Assembly (NCBI GenBank): GCA_016703945.1
Contig: JADJBC010000045.1
Coordinates: forward strand, 221,567-285,566
Source of the DNA: Candidatus Aalborgicola danicus
GTDB taxonomy: Bacteria; Pseudomonadota; Gammaproteobacteria; Burkholderiales; Burkholderiaceae_C
Direction: 5' to 3'
Length of the DNA stretch: 64,000 nt
Under the pieces are notes generated by a model. That model saw only the letters and a program-made list of their open reading frames with translations, was not told the origin of the DNA and searched no databases. Positions 17,648 to 26,187 of this stretch are shown in pieces; the first letter of the stretch is position 1; each line of letters opens with the position of its first letter. The position numbers and the translations under genes are program-made.

Positions 17648-18904
17648 CTAGACCACACTCGCGTTGCGCAACTGTTCGATGGCGGCGGGGCCAAGCCCCA
17701 GACCGGCCAACACCTCGACCGTATGCTCCCCAAGCGCAGGTGGCGGCCGGTGCACCACTGCAGGCGTATCCATCAGCCGCAGGGGGCTGGCAACTGTTGC
17801 TATTGAATTGATATCTGTCTTTGCAATGGATTCGGGGGCAAGAGGCTGATTCAGCTTAAGTTTTCGGGCCACAACCTGTTCATCCGCAAAGGCCTGGCCC
17901 AGACTGTTGATAGGGCCACAGGGCACGGCCTTGTCTTCCAGTAGCGCAATCCACTGGGCCGTGGTGCGATGGCGGGTGACGGTTGTTATCGCTGATGCCA
18001 GCTCGGCTCGGTGCTCGACCCGCAGGCGGTTGGTGGCAAAGCGCGGGTCGGCGGCCCACTGGGGCTGCTCGGTGGCAGCGCAGAAACGGGCAAACTGGCC
18101 GTCGTTGCCAATGGCCAACAGCATGGCGCCATCCAGCGTGGGAAAGTCCTGATAGGGTGCCAGGCTGGGGTGGCTATTGCCCTGGCGTTGTGGCACTTTG
18201 TCAGTATTCAAAAAGCCGGCAGCCTGGTTGGCCAGGATGGCCATGCCGACATCGAGCAAGGCCATGTCGATCAACTGCCCCTGACCGGTGCGGTGGCGCA
18301 CTTCGATGGCGGCCAGGATGGCGCTGCAGGCGTAAACGCCGGTGAACAAATCAATCAGCGCAACACCCACCCGTTGCGGACCTCCGCCCGGAGTGCCGTC
18401 GGCCCGACCAGTGATATCCATCATGCCGCTCATGGCCTGGATCATCAGGTCGTAACCGGCGCGCCCGGCATACGGCCCGTCCTGCCCGAAGCCGGTGATG
18501 GAGCAGTAGATCAGGCGCGGGTTCAGTGCTTTCAGGCTTTCGTAGTCCAGCCCGTATTTGGCCAGGCCGCCGACCTTGAAGTTCTCTACCAGCACATCGC
18601 TGTGCAGCGCCATTTGCCGGATCAGGGCCTGGCCCTCGGGTTGGGCCATGTCGATGGTGACGGAGCGTTTGTTGCGGTTGCAGGCTGTGAAGTAGGTGGC
18701 GTGTTGGGTGGGGTTGCCATCGGCGTCGTGCAGGAAGGGCGGGCCCCAGTGGCGGGTGTCGTCGCCCTCACCGGGTTTTTCTATTTTTATGACGTCTGCG
18801 CCCAGGTCGGCCAGCATCTGGGTGCACCAGGGGCCGGCCAGGACTCTGGAGAGGTCCAGGACCTTGATGTGGGGGAGGGCGGAGGGTTTTTCTTGGGTTG
18901 TCAT
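17648..18904 (-). CDS. CaiB/BaiF (class III) CoA-transferase, probably glutarate-linked
   Basis: A 418-residue family III CoA-transferase. The N-terminus IKVLDLSRVLAGPWCTQMLADLGADVIKIEKP and the active-site aspartate in GYDLMIQAMSG are clear. It lies downstream of gcdH on the same strand, the usual pairing for succinyl-CoA:glutarate CoA-transferase, which would activate glutarate for GcdH; the substrate is inferred. An odd feature is a stretch near the C-terminus (LAPESIAKTDINSIATVASP, encoded at about 17790-17850) whose DNA matches the short intergenic repeat of this chromosome and seems to be an in-frame insertion. A 465-base gap with an inverted-repeat element separates it from gcdH. Confidence 0.88.
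   Translation of the reverse strand: MTTQEKPSALPHIKVLDLSRVLAGPWCTQMLADLGADVIKIEKPGEGDDTRHWGPPFLHDADGNPTQHATYFTACNRNKRSVTIDMAQPEGQALIRQMALHSDVLVENFKVGGLAKYGLDYESLKALNPRLIYCSITGFGQDGPYAGRAGYDLMIQAMSGMMDITGRADGTPGGGPQRVGVALIDLFTGVYACSAILAAIEVRHRTGQGQLIDMALLDVGMAILANQAAGFLNTDKVPQRQGNSHPSLAPYQDFPTLDGAMLLAIGNDGQFARFCAATEQPQWAADPRFATNRLRVEHRAELASAITTVTRHRTTAQWIALLEDKAVPCGPINSLGQAFADEQVVARKLKLNQPLAPESIAKTDINSIATVASPLRLMDTPAVVHRPPPALGEHTVEVLAGLGLGPAAIEQLRNASVV
17795..17850 (-). repeat. degenerate copy of the short intergenic repeat inside a coding sequence
   Basis: On the minus strand the segment reads CAGCCTCTTGCCCCCGAATC, then TGCAAAGACAGATATCAATT, then CAATAGCAAC. It lines up with the intergenic copies along their whole length (GGCCTC-AGCCC-CG, GCAA-AG, TATCAATT-AATAGC). 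It is read in frame as part of the CoA-transferase (APESIAKTDINSIA). The alignment was made by eye. Confidence 0.55.
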
Positions 18905-19369
18905 GGGTTGTATTTCTTGTCTGTCTGTTTGGTTGTTTGTTTACTTGTTCGTTATTTGACTGGTTGCATTTTTTGCTGCGCAGCTTTTGTGGTCCCCACT
19001 CTCCCCCAGCCCCTCTCGCCCCGCCGGGCGAGAGGGGGGCCTTAACAGCCGATTTTGTGTGTTCGCGCCGAATACGGTGCTACTTTAGTGAGGTTGCGGT
19101 ACGTGTCGGTGTGCTCAGGCTTTTGGCGCTGCGGTCGTAGTAAACGGCTGCCGGGCCTGCGCTCCCACGGCGGGCCGCTGCGCGGGCCCGCCAGCGCGAG
19201 CACGGCAACAGCCCGACTTCTCTACGACCGTTGGCAACCACTCTAGGCTTACCCACTCGTTGGCGACGCTTCCCCAGTGATTCCGTATTCGGCGCAAAGC
19301 AACCAAATCGGCTGTTAAGGCCCCCCCTCTCGCCCGGCGGGGCGAGAGGGGTTGGGGGAGAGTGGGGAC
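18905..19369. other. 465-base gap filled largely by an inverted-repeat element
   Basis: No gene seen. Bases 18905-18981 are T-rich (TTGTCTGTCTGTTTGG...). The rest is a long inverted-repeat element described separately. The G+C-rich centre (about 19140-19215) has further nested dyads, e.g. GGCGGGCC with GGCCCGCC. Confidence 0.6.
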
Positions 19370-19380
19370 CTAAAAAGCCG
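18982..19380. repeat. about 400-base element bounded by 90-base inverted repeats
   Basis: Left arm 18991-19077 and right arm 19283-19370 are near-identical inverted copies. Both contain GGTCCCCACTCTCCCCCA, a 12-bp hairpin CCCCTCTCGCCC-CGCC-GGGCGAGAGGGG, CCTTAACAGCCGATTT and GCGCCGAATACGG. Similarity continues weakly outward (GCTTTT near 18983 and 19376). The right arm abuts the gcdH stop codon. The middle has no reading frame of note. The form fits a non-autonomous mobile element (MITE-like) or a pair of opposed repeat units; no transposase or clear target duplication was seen. Confidence 0.7.
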
Positions 19381-20560
19381 CAATCCCCGTCTGAGCCCGT
19401 CCCAGAATCAACGCGTGAATATCGTGCGTCCCCTCATACGTATTCACCACCTCCAGATTCACCAAATGCCGTGCCACCCCAAACTCGTCGCTGATTCCAT
19501 TCCCCCCCATCATGTCCCGCGCCAACCGCGCAATATCCAATGACTTTCCACACGAATTGCGCTTCAAAATGGACGTGATTTCGACCGAAGCCGTGCCCTC
19601 GTCCTTCATCCGTCCCAACCGCAGACACCCCTGCAGACCCAGTGCAATTTCGGTTTGCATGTCGGCCAGCTTCTTCTGGATCAACTGGTTGGCCGCCAGG
19701 GGTTTGCCAAACTGTTTGCGGTCCATGGTGTACTGGCGGGCGCGCAGCCAGCAGTCTTCCGCCGCACCCAGTGCGCCCCAGGCAATGCCATAACGGGCGC
19801 TGTTCAGGCAGGTAAACGGGCCCTTCAAGCCACGCACTTCGGGAAAGGCGTTTTCTTCGGGGCAGAACACACCATCCATGACGATCTCCCCGGTGATGCT
19901 GGCACGCAGGCCCACCTTGCCATGGATCGCGGGAGCGCTCAAGCCGGCCATGCCTTTTTCCAGCACAAAGCCGCGGATGGGGCCGACCTGACCGCCCTCA
20001 CTTACTTCTTTGGCCCAGACCACAAACACGTCGGCGATCGGGCTGTTGCTGATCCACATCTTGCTGCCGCTGAGCTTGTAGCCACCGGCCACCTTGTGGG
20101 CGCGCGTGGCCATGGAGCCGGGGTCGGAGCCGTGGTCGGGTTCGGTCAGGCCAAAACAACCAATCCACTCGCCGGTGGCAAGCTTGGGCAAATACTTTTG
20201 GCGTTGGGCCTCGGTGCCGAATTCAAATATGGGCACCATGACCAGGCTGCTTTGCACACTCATCATGGAGCGGTAGCCGCTGTCCACACGCTCCACCTCG
20301 CGGGCGATCAGGCCATAGGCCACGTAGTTCAGGCCGGGGCCGCCGTATTGTTCGGGGATGGTGGGGCCCAAAAGGCCCAGTTCTCCCATCTCGCGAAAGA
20401 TGGCGGGGTCGGTTGTGCCGTCCCGAAAAGCCTGCGTCACGCGGGGAAGCAGTTTGTCCTGGCAATACGCAGAAGCGGCATCGCGCACCATGCGCTCGTC
20501 GTCACTGAGTTGGCTGTCCAGCAGAAAGGGGTCTTGCCAGTTGAAAGCGGCGTGGGCCAT
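19370..20560 (-). CDS. gcdH: glutaryl-CoA dehydrogenase
   Basis: A 396-residue FAD acyl-CoA dehydrogenase that oxidises and decarboxylates glutaryl-CoA to crotonyl-CoA in lysine/glutarate breakdown. FNWQDPFLLDSQLSDDERMVRD, YGLIAREVERVDSGYRSMMSVQSSL and the catalytic glutamate in NTYEGTHDIHALILGRA are diagnostic of GcdH among acyl-CoA dehydrogenases. Start 20560 (MAHAAFNWQ) is preferred to 20575 because GAGGAA lies at proper distance. The stop codon lies at the edge of an inverted-repeat element. The CoA-transferase downstream and the divergent LysR gene complete a glutarate module. Confidence 0.95.
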   Translation of the reverse strand: MAHAAFNWQDPFLLDSQLSDDERMVRDAASAYCQDKLLPRVTQAFRDGTTDPAIFREMGELGLLGPTIPEQYGGPGLNYVAYGLIAREVERVDSGYRSMMSVQSSLVMVPIFEFGTEAQRQKYLPKLATGEWIGCFGLTEPDHGSDPGSMATRAHKVAGGYKLSGSKMWISNSPIADVFVVWAKEVSEGGQVGPIRGFVLEKGMAGLSAPAIHGKVGLRASITGEIVMDGVFCPEENAFPEVRGLKGPFTCLNSARYGIAWGALGAAEDCWLRARQYTMDRKQFGKPLAANQLIQKKLADMQTEIALGLQGCLRLGRMKDEGTASVEITSILKRNSCGKSLDIARLARDMMGGNGISDEFGVARHLVNLEVVNTYEGTHDIHALILGRAQTGIAAF

Positions 20561-20659
20561 GGGGGAGTTCCTCAAGTTGACATGGGGGTTACGAAAACAA
20601 TGGGTTTGTGTTGGATGTTAGTGCCGAATCCCATGCTCCACAAACGATTGTTTGTCACT

Positions 20660-20684
20660 CAGGTATGCGTTGACCGCATACCTG
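20660..20684. promoter_or_regulatory. perfect 10-5-10 inverted repeat, likely LysR operator
   Basis: CAGGTATGCG at 20660-20669 and CGCATACCTG at 20675-20684 flank TTGAC. The dyad sits in the 176-base region between the divergent gcdH and LysR starts, closer to the LysR gene. It is the most regular dyad in that region and the best candidate for the binding site of the LysR protein. Binding is inference. Confidence 0.6.
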
Positions 20685-20736
20685 GCACACCAGGTTGACA
20701 GGGGCCGGATGGGCGCCGGGCTACACTGCGATCGCC

Positions 20737-21645
20737 ATGCGCCGAAAAATCCCCGCCACCCACACCTTGCTCTGTTTTGAGGCAGCCGCGCGGCATCAAA
20801 GCTACACCCGGGCAGGGCAGGAGCTGGCATTGACACAAAGCGCGGTATCGCGCCAGGTGGCTGCGCTGGAGGAATACCTCGGCCAGGCCTTGTTTCAGCG
20901 CACCCGCCATGGGGTCAGTTTGACCCCCCGGGGCCAGGAATACGCCCACCAGGTGACCGAGCGCTTGCTGGCGCTGGAACGCGACACACTCAACGCCATG
21001 TCCACCCAGGGCACGCAGGGCGCGATCCATCTGGCAGCGGTACCCACCTTTGCCACCCGCTGGTTGATTCCGCGTCTGCCTGAATTGCGCGCTCTACACC
21101 CCGATATCGTGGTGCATATCGAGACCCGCACCCGGCCGTTTTTGTTCGCCGATACCCCGTTCGACGCAGCGCTGTACGCCGGGACGGCTGAACAGGTGGC
21201 CAACTGGGCCGGCACCCGGTCGACGTTGCTGGTGCACGAAGAAGTGCTGCCGGTGTGTGCACCCCGCTTGCTGGGTCAGGCCCAGAGACTGAGCCCGCAG
21301 GCCGTGGCCGAATTGCCGCTGTTGCAACAAAGCACCCGCCCCTTTGGCTGGAGCCAATGGTTTGAGGCCATGGGGGTGGCCGCGCCAAACGCCCTCTCGG
21401 GGCCGCGCTACGAGTTGTTCTCCATGACCGCCACCGCCGCCATTCACGGGCTGGGAGTTGCGCTGGTGCCGCGATTGCTGGTGGAGACGGAACTGGCCCG
21501 GGGCGACCTGGTTGTGGCTTGCAACCAGCCGTTGCGGGGTGAACGGGCCTATTACCTGGTTACACCACTGCGCTCCGAGGCGCCGGCGGCTTTGGCGCTA
21601 TTCACCGCGTGGCTGGCACTGGCAGCGGACCCCGCCCACGGATAA
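20737..21645 (+). CDS. LysR-family regulator of the glutarate genes (GcvA-like)
   Basis: A 302-residue LysR-type regulator of the GcvA/TrpI group: RKIPATHTLLCFEAAARHQSYTRAGQELALTQSAVSRQVAALE is its helix-turn-helix region, and the effector domain follows. ATG 20737 is chosen over the TTG at 20695 because MRRKIPATHTLL is the group's usual start. It is divergent from gcdH with a perfect 25-base dyad between them, so it is the likely GcdR-type activator. Ninety bases downstream begins the pyrimidine operon on the same strand. Confidence 0.9.
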   Translation: MRRKIPATHTLLCFEAAARHQSYTRAGQELALTQSAVSRQVAALEEYLGQALFQRTRHGVSLTPRGQEYAHQVTERLLALERDTLNAMSTQGTQGAIHLAAVPTFATRWLIPRLPELRALHPDIVVHIETRTRPFLFADTPFDAALYAGTAEQVANWAGTRSTLLVHEEVLPVCAPRLLGQAQRLSPQAVAELPLLQQSTRPFGWSQWFEAMGVAAPNALSGPRYELFSMTATAAIHGLGVALVPRLLVETELARGDLVVACNQPLRGERAYYLVTPLRSEAPAALALFTAWLALAADPAHG

Positions 21646-21735
21646 ACCCCTAGATACAGACTGGCACCACACTTGCTAGCATTCTTTGGGGAACTTGACT
21701 AAACGGTCAGAATATTTCGATACAGGAGTGCCTGC

Positions 21736-23127
21736 GTGTCCACCTCTCACCATCCCGATGTTCGTCCTGGCCGCCTGGGCGCTGCTGAATACGCCAAAGC
21801 GTTTGCTGATGCACAACCACGGCTCACTCGCTCCCAGGCCCTGCTGGAGGCCGAACGCTGCCTCTACTGCTTTGATGCCCCGTGCGCAACAGCCTGCCCG
21901 ACCAGCATCGACGTGCCGTCGTTCATCAAACGCATTGCGGATGACAACCTGCGTGGTGCAGCACGCACCATTCTGGAGTCCAACCCGCTTGGCGGCATGT
22001 GCGCCCGGGTCTGCCCGACCGAGAATCTGTGTGAAGCCGTATGTGTGCGCCATACCCAAGAAGATCGCCCGGTCGCCATCGGCCGCCTCCAGCGCCATGC
22101 GGTGGACGCGCTGATGGAAAGCGCCAAACCGCAAATCTTCAGCCGCGAGCCCGCCACCGGCAAGAAGATCGCCGTGGTCGGCGCCGGACCGGCTGGTCTG
22201 AGTTGTGCCCACACTTTGGCGCGCAAGGGCCACGATGTGGTCATTTTTGATGCCCGACCCAAAGCCGGGGGCCTCAACGAATACGGTCTGGCCAGTTACA
22301 AGACGCCCAACCAGTTTGCGCAGACCGAGGTGCAATGGCTGCTGTCCATCGGCGGCATCACGGTGCACCACGACTGGAAACTGGAAACCACGAGCCAACT
22401 CCAAACCCTGCGCAGTGACTTTGACGCGGTGTTCCTGGGAATGGGTTTGTCCAGTACCCACGCCTTGGGTATCACCGGCGAGGCATTGCCCGGTGTGCGC
22501 GACGCGGTCGACTTTATTGCCGAACTGCGCCAGTGTGAGGACCTGTCGACACTGCCGGTGGGCCGCCGGGTGGTTGTTATTGGCGGCGGTATGACCGCGG
22601 TTGACGCCGCCGTGCAGTCCAAGCTGTTAGGGGCGGAGACCGTGCATATGGTGTACCGGCGTGGGCCCGAGGCCTTGTCGGCGTCAGCAGCGGAACAAGA
22701 GTGGGCACAAACCAACGGCGTCACCATTCACTACTGGATGGCCCCGGTCGAAATCGTGGGCACCGGCAGCGGCGCGGCGGCCCATGTCAGTGCGGTGCGT
22801 TTTGAATACCAGACCCTTGCCAATGGCAAGCTGGTCTCTACCGGGGAAACCGAGGCCATTCAGGCCGACATGGTGCTCAAGGCCATAGGCCAGCAACTGG
22901 GTAACCCCATGTTGACCGATGCCGGGTTGGCGCTGCAAGGCGGGCGCATTGCCACCGACGCTGCAGGCCAGACCAGCCTGTCCGGTGTCTGGGCTGGCGG
23001 CGACTGCCGTGCCGGCGGGCTGGACTTGACAGTGGAGGCGGTGGAGCACGGCAAACAATCTGCGTTGGCGATTCACGCTAGCCTTACGCAACACGTCCAG
23101 GTCCAGGCAGCCAGCGCGACGGCTTGA
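21736..23127 (+). CDS. preT: NAD(P)-dependent dihydropyrimidine dehydrogenase, subunit PreT
   Basis: A 463-residue flavoprotein that passes electrons between NAD(P)H and the PreA catalytic subunit in reduction of uracil and thymine. N-terminal Fe-S cysteines lie in CLYCFDAPCATACPTS and GGMCARVCPTENLCEAVC; an FAD dinucleotide motif VVGAGPAGLSCAHTLA and an NAD(P) motif IGGGMTAVDAA follow. The start is GTG 21736, preceded by ACAGGAG at 21722. It opens the operon preT-preA-hydA-carbamoylase. The fold is that of the glutamate synthase small subunit, but the neighbours settle the role. Confidence 0.93.
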   Translation: MSTSHHPDVRPGRLGAAEYAKAFADAQPRLTRSQALLEAERCLYCFDAPCATACPTSIDVPSFIKRIADDNLRGAARTILESNPLGGMCARVCPTENLCEAVCVRHTQEDRPVAIGRLQRHAVDALMESAKPQIFSREPATGKKIAVVGAGPAGLSCAHTLARKGHDVVIFDARPKAGGLNEYGLASYKTPNQFAQTEVQWLLSIGGITVHHDWKLETTSQLQTLRSDFDAVFLGMGLSSTHALGITGEALPGVRDAVDFIAELRQCEDLSTLPVGRRVVVIGGGMTAVDAAVQSKLLGAETVHMVYRRGPEALSASAAEQEWAQTNGVTIHYWMAPVEIVGTGSGAAAHVSAVRFEYQTLANGKLVSTGETEAIQADMVLKAIGQQLGNPMLTDAGLALQGGRIATDAAGQTSLSGVWAGGDCRAGGLDLTVEAVEHGKQSALAIHASLTQHVQVQAASATA

Positions 23128-23197
23128 TTCGCGCACGACAACTCACGTAACGCCGTCGCGCAACTCCCAACATCGCTCATCGCATCGAGAGGTCCCC

Positions 23198-24513
23198 ATG
23201 GCCAATTTACACACCAACTTCGCCGGCATCCAAAGCCCCAACCCCTTCTGGCTCGCCTCCGCCCCGCCCACCGACAAGGCCTACAACGTCAACCGCGCGT
23301 TTGAGGCCGGCTGGGGCGGTGTGGTCTGGAAAACGCTGGGTGAGGCCGGGCCACCCATCGTCAATGTCAACGGCCCGCGTTATGGCGCGCTGCTGACGCC
23401 GGACCGCCGCCTGCTGGGCTTCAACAACATCGAACTCATCACCGACCGCGACCTGGAACTCAATTTGAAGGAGATACGCGAAGTCAAACGCAACTGGCCC
23501 GACCGCGCCATGGTGGTCTCGCTGATGGTGCCCTGCCAGGAAGAAAGCTGGAAGGCGATCCTGGCGCGCCTTGTCGACACCGGCGCCGACGGCATCGAGC
23601 TCAACTTCGGTTGCCCGCACGGCATGAGCGAGCGCGGCATGGGTGCCGCCGTGGGCCAGGTGCCGGAGTACATCCAGATGGTGACGGAGTGGTGCAAGCT
23701 CTACAGCAAGCTGCCCGTCATCGTGAAGCTCACACCCAACATCACCGACGTGCGCTTGCCAGCCCGCGCCGCCAAAAAGGGCGGGGCGGATGCCGTGTCG
23801 CTGATCAACACCATCAACTCCATCATGGGCGTGGACCCCACCACGCTGACCATGAGCCCCAACACCGGCGGCAAGGGCTCGCACGGCGGCTACTGCGGCC
23901 CGGCCGTCAAACCGATTGCGCTGAACATGGTGGCCGAGATCGCGCGCGACCCGCTCACCGCCGGACTGCCCATCAGCGGCATTGGGGGCATTGGCAACTG
24001 GCGCGACGCGCTGGATTTCATCGCGCTGGGTGCCGGCAACGTGCAGGTCTGCACAGCCGCCATGGTCTACGGCTTCAAGATCGTGCAGGAGATGAAGGAT
24101 GGCCTGTCCAACTACATGGAGGAGATGGGCTTCACCAGCGTGTCAGCGAAATCGTCGGCAAGGCCCTGCCCACGGTCACCAACTGGCAGTACCTGAACCT
24201 GAACCATATCAGCAAGGCCGTCATCAACCAGGACAGCTGCATCCAGTGCGGGCGCTGCCACATTGCCTGCGAAGACACCTCGCACCAGGCCATCACTGCC
24301 ATGAAGGACGGCAAGCGCCACTTTGAAGTCATGGAAGACGAGTGCGTGGGCTGCAACCTGTGCGCCGTGGTCTGCCCCGTGCCCGAATGCATTTCGCTGC
24401 GCGATCTGGCCCCCGGCGAAAAAGACTTGCGCACGGGCCTGCTTGTGAGCGATAAATACGCCAACTGGACGACGCACGCCAACAACCCCATGCGCACAGT
24501 CGATCCGGCTTAG
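23198..24513 (+). pseudogene. preA: dihydropyrimidine dehydrogenase catalytic subunit PreA, frameshifted
   Basis: The catalytic subunit reduces uracil/thymine to the 5,6-dihydro forms. The FMN barrel comes first (ANLHTNFAGIQSPNPFWLASAPPT; catalytic-loop cysteine in ELNFGCPHGMSERGMG), then two 4Fe-4S motifs (CIQCGRCHIAC, CVGCNLCAVVCP). The first frame reads correctly to EEMGFTSV at 24142; the family sequence SEIVGKALPTVTNWQYLNLN continues in another frame from 24145, so the bases TC at 24143-24144 are two too many, or one base is missing. Total length about 438 residues is normal. Both parts are conserved, so a sequence error is possible. If real, the pathway's first step is broken. Confidence 0.9.
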
Positions 24514-24525
24514 GGCTTATGAATC

Positions 24526-24578
24526 AAATCGGCCTCTAGCCCTCGTAAATGCTACGCGTGTAGCTATCAATTTAGGAG
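24526..24578 (+). repeat. short intergenic repeat, copy 2
   Basis: Reads CGGCCTCTAGCCCTCGTAAA, then GCGTGTAGCTATCAATTTAG, between preA and hydA. It belongs to the same family as the copies at 12186, 29571, 40073, 47341 and 60256. Its 3' end reaches the ribosome-binding site of hydA (TTAGGAG). Confidence 0.75.
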
Positions 24579-24583
24579 TATAT

Positions 24584-26026
24584 ATGGCGACCCTCTTCAT
24601 CCGTGGCGGAACCGTAGTCAACGCCGACCGGGCCTTCAAGGCCGATGTCATCACCAAGGACGGCAAGATTGTTGCCGTTGGCGAAAACCTGACCGCCCCG
24701 GCCGGTGCCACCGTGGTGGACGCCGGTGGCCAGTACGTCATGCCCGGCGGCATAGACCCGCACACCCACATGCAGTTGCCGTTCATGGGCACGGTCACCA
24801 TGGACGACTTCTTCACCGGCACGGCGGCAGGCCTGGCGGGTGGCAACACCAGCATCATCGACTTCGTCATCCCCAACCCGCAGCAGTCCATCATGGAGGC
24901 CTACCAGACGTGGCGCGGCTGGGCCGAAAAGTCGGCAGGCGACTACGGCTTCCACGTCGCCATCACCTGGTGGGACGAAACCGTCAAGCGTGACATGGGC
25001 ACGCTGGTGCAGCAGGAAGGCGTGAACAGCTTCAAGCACTTCATGGCCTACAAGAACGCCATCATGTGCGACGACGAAACCTTGGTGAATAGCTTCAAGC
25101 GCTGTATGGAACTGGGCGCCATGCCCACCGTACACGCCGAAAACGGCGAGCTGGTCTTCCTGCTGCAAAAGACCGTGGCCGAGATGGGCATCAAAGGCCC
25201 CGAGGGCCACCCGCTGTCCCGCCCACCCATGGTGGAAGCCGAAGCCGCCAACCGCGCCATCGCCATTGCCGATGTGCTCAACGTGCCCATCTACGTCGTG
25301 CACGTGAGCTGCATAGAAGCGGCCGAGGCCATCGCCCGCGCCCGCGCCCGCGGCCAGCGTGTGTATGGCGAAGTGCTGGCCGGCCATCTGGTCATAGACG
25401 ACAGCGTCTACCGCCACCCCGACTTTGCCACCGCCGCCGCACACGTGATGAGCCCCCCGTTTCGCCCCAAGGGCAACCAGGACTTTCTGTGGCGCGGCCT
25501 GCAGGCCGGCAACCTGCACACCACGGCCACCGACCACTGCACCTTCTGCGCAGCACAAAAGGCCGCGGGCAAGGACGACTTCAGCAAGATCCCCAATGGC
25601 TGCGGCGGCGTCGAAGAGCGCCTGGCCGTCATCTGGGACGCGGGCGTCAACACCGGGCGCCTGACGCCATCCGAGTTTGTGGCCATCACCTCCGCCAACA
25701 CCGCCAAGCTGTTCAACATCTACCCGCAAAAAGGCAGCGTGTCGGCAGGGGCGGACGCCGACCTGGTGATCTGGGACCCGGCGGGCACCAAGACGCTGTC
25801 CGCCAAGACCCAGCACAGCAAGGGCGACTTCAACATCTTCGAGGGCCGCACCGTCAAAGGTATCCCCAGCCACACCATCAGCCAGGGTGAGCTGGTGTTT
25901 GTCCAGGGTGATTTGCGCGCGGTGCAGGGCAAGGGGCGCTACATCAAACGGCCGGCGTTTGGGTCCAACTTTGCGGCTAATAAACTGCGGGCAGAGACCT
26001 TGGCGCCTACTGCTGTTAAGCGTTGA
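24584..26026 (+). CDS. hydA: dihydropyrimidinase
   Basis: A 480-residue metal-dependent cyclic amidohydrolase that opens dihydrouracil/dihydrothymine to N-carbamoyl-beta-alanine or its methyl form. The metal-binding histidines are H60 and H62 in GGIDPHTHM. The carboxylated bridging lysine is K151 in NSFKHFMAYK. Further ligand regions are AENGEL and YVVHVSC, and the DPHT/TTATDHCTF blocks fit D-hydantoinase-type enzymes. AGGAG precedes the ATG. It is third in the pyrimidine operon, and the product is handed to the amidohydrolase encoded downstream. Confidence 0.95.
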   Translation: MATLFIRGGTVVNADRAFKADVITKDGKIVAVGENLTAPAGATVVDAGGQYVMPGGIDPHTHMQLPFMGTVTMDDFFTGTAAGLAGGNTSIIDFVIPNPQQSIMEAYQTWRGWAEKSAGDYGFHVAITWWDETVKRDMGTLVQQEGVNSFKHFMAYKNAIMCDDETLVNSFKRCMELGAMPTVHAENGELVFLLQKTVAEMGIKGPEGHPLSRPPMVEAEAANRAIAIADVLNVPIYVVHVSCIEAAEAIARARARGQRVYGEVLAGHLVIDDSVYRHPDFATAAAHVMSPPFRPKGNQDFLWRGLQAGNLHTTATDHCTFCAAQKAAGKDDFSKIPNGCGGVEERLAVIWDAGVNTGRLTPSEFVAITSANTAKLFNIYPQKGSVSAGADADLVIWDPAGTKTLSAKTQHSKGDFNIFEGRTVKGIPSHTISQGELVFVQGDLRAVQGKGRYIKRPAFGSNFAANKLRAETLAPTAVKR

Positions 26027-26040
26027 CATGTGTTGTACCT

Positions 26041-26121
26041 GCCAGTGTGTGAGATACCTGGGGGGGCTCATCAGTCCCTGCTGGTCCAGCAAATCGCCCC
26101 CCAGGCATCCCACACACTGGC
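26041..26121 (-). repeat. large hairpin A with conserved loop (paired with hairpin B)
   Basis: Arms 26041-26065 and 26097-26121 pair over 25 positions, 23 of them Watson-Crick. The two exceptions are A-C on the plus strand but G-U on the minus strand, so the structure fits a minus-strand RNA. The loop, read on the minus strand, is nearly identical to the loop of hairpin B and contains TGCTGGACCAGCA and GGGACTGATGA. The stem sequence differs largely from that of hairpin B. Confidence 0.8.
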
Positions 26122-26187
26122 GAGAAGTAGCGTGACCGTATACGTACATCCATGCATGCATTTAAGAGCGATTCGCACACCCACACT

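Noticed and set aside
24572..26161. A 529-codon open frame antisense to hydA
   Set aside because: Same shadow effect: low-complexity Gly/Val/His composition and overlap with the ligand motifs of hydA.
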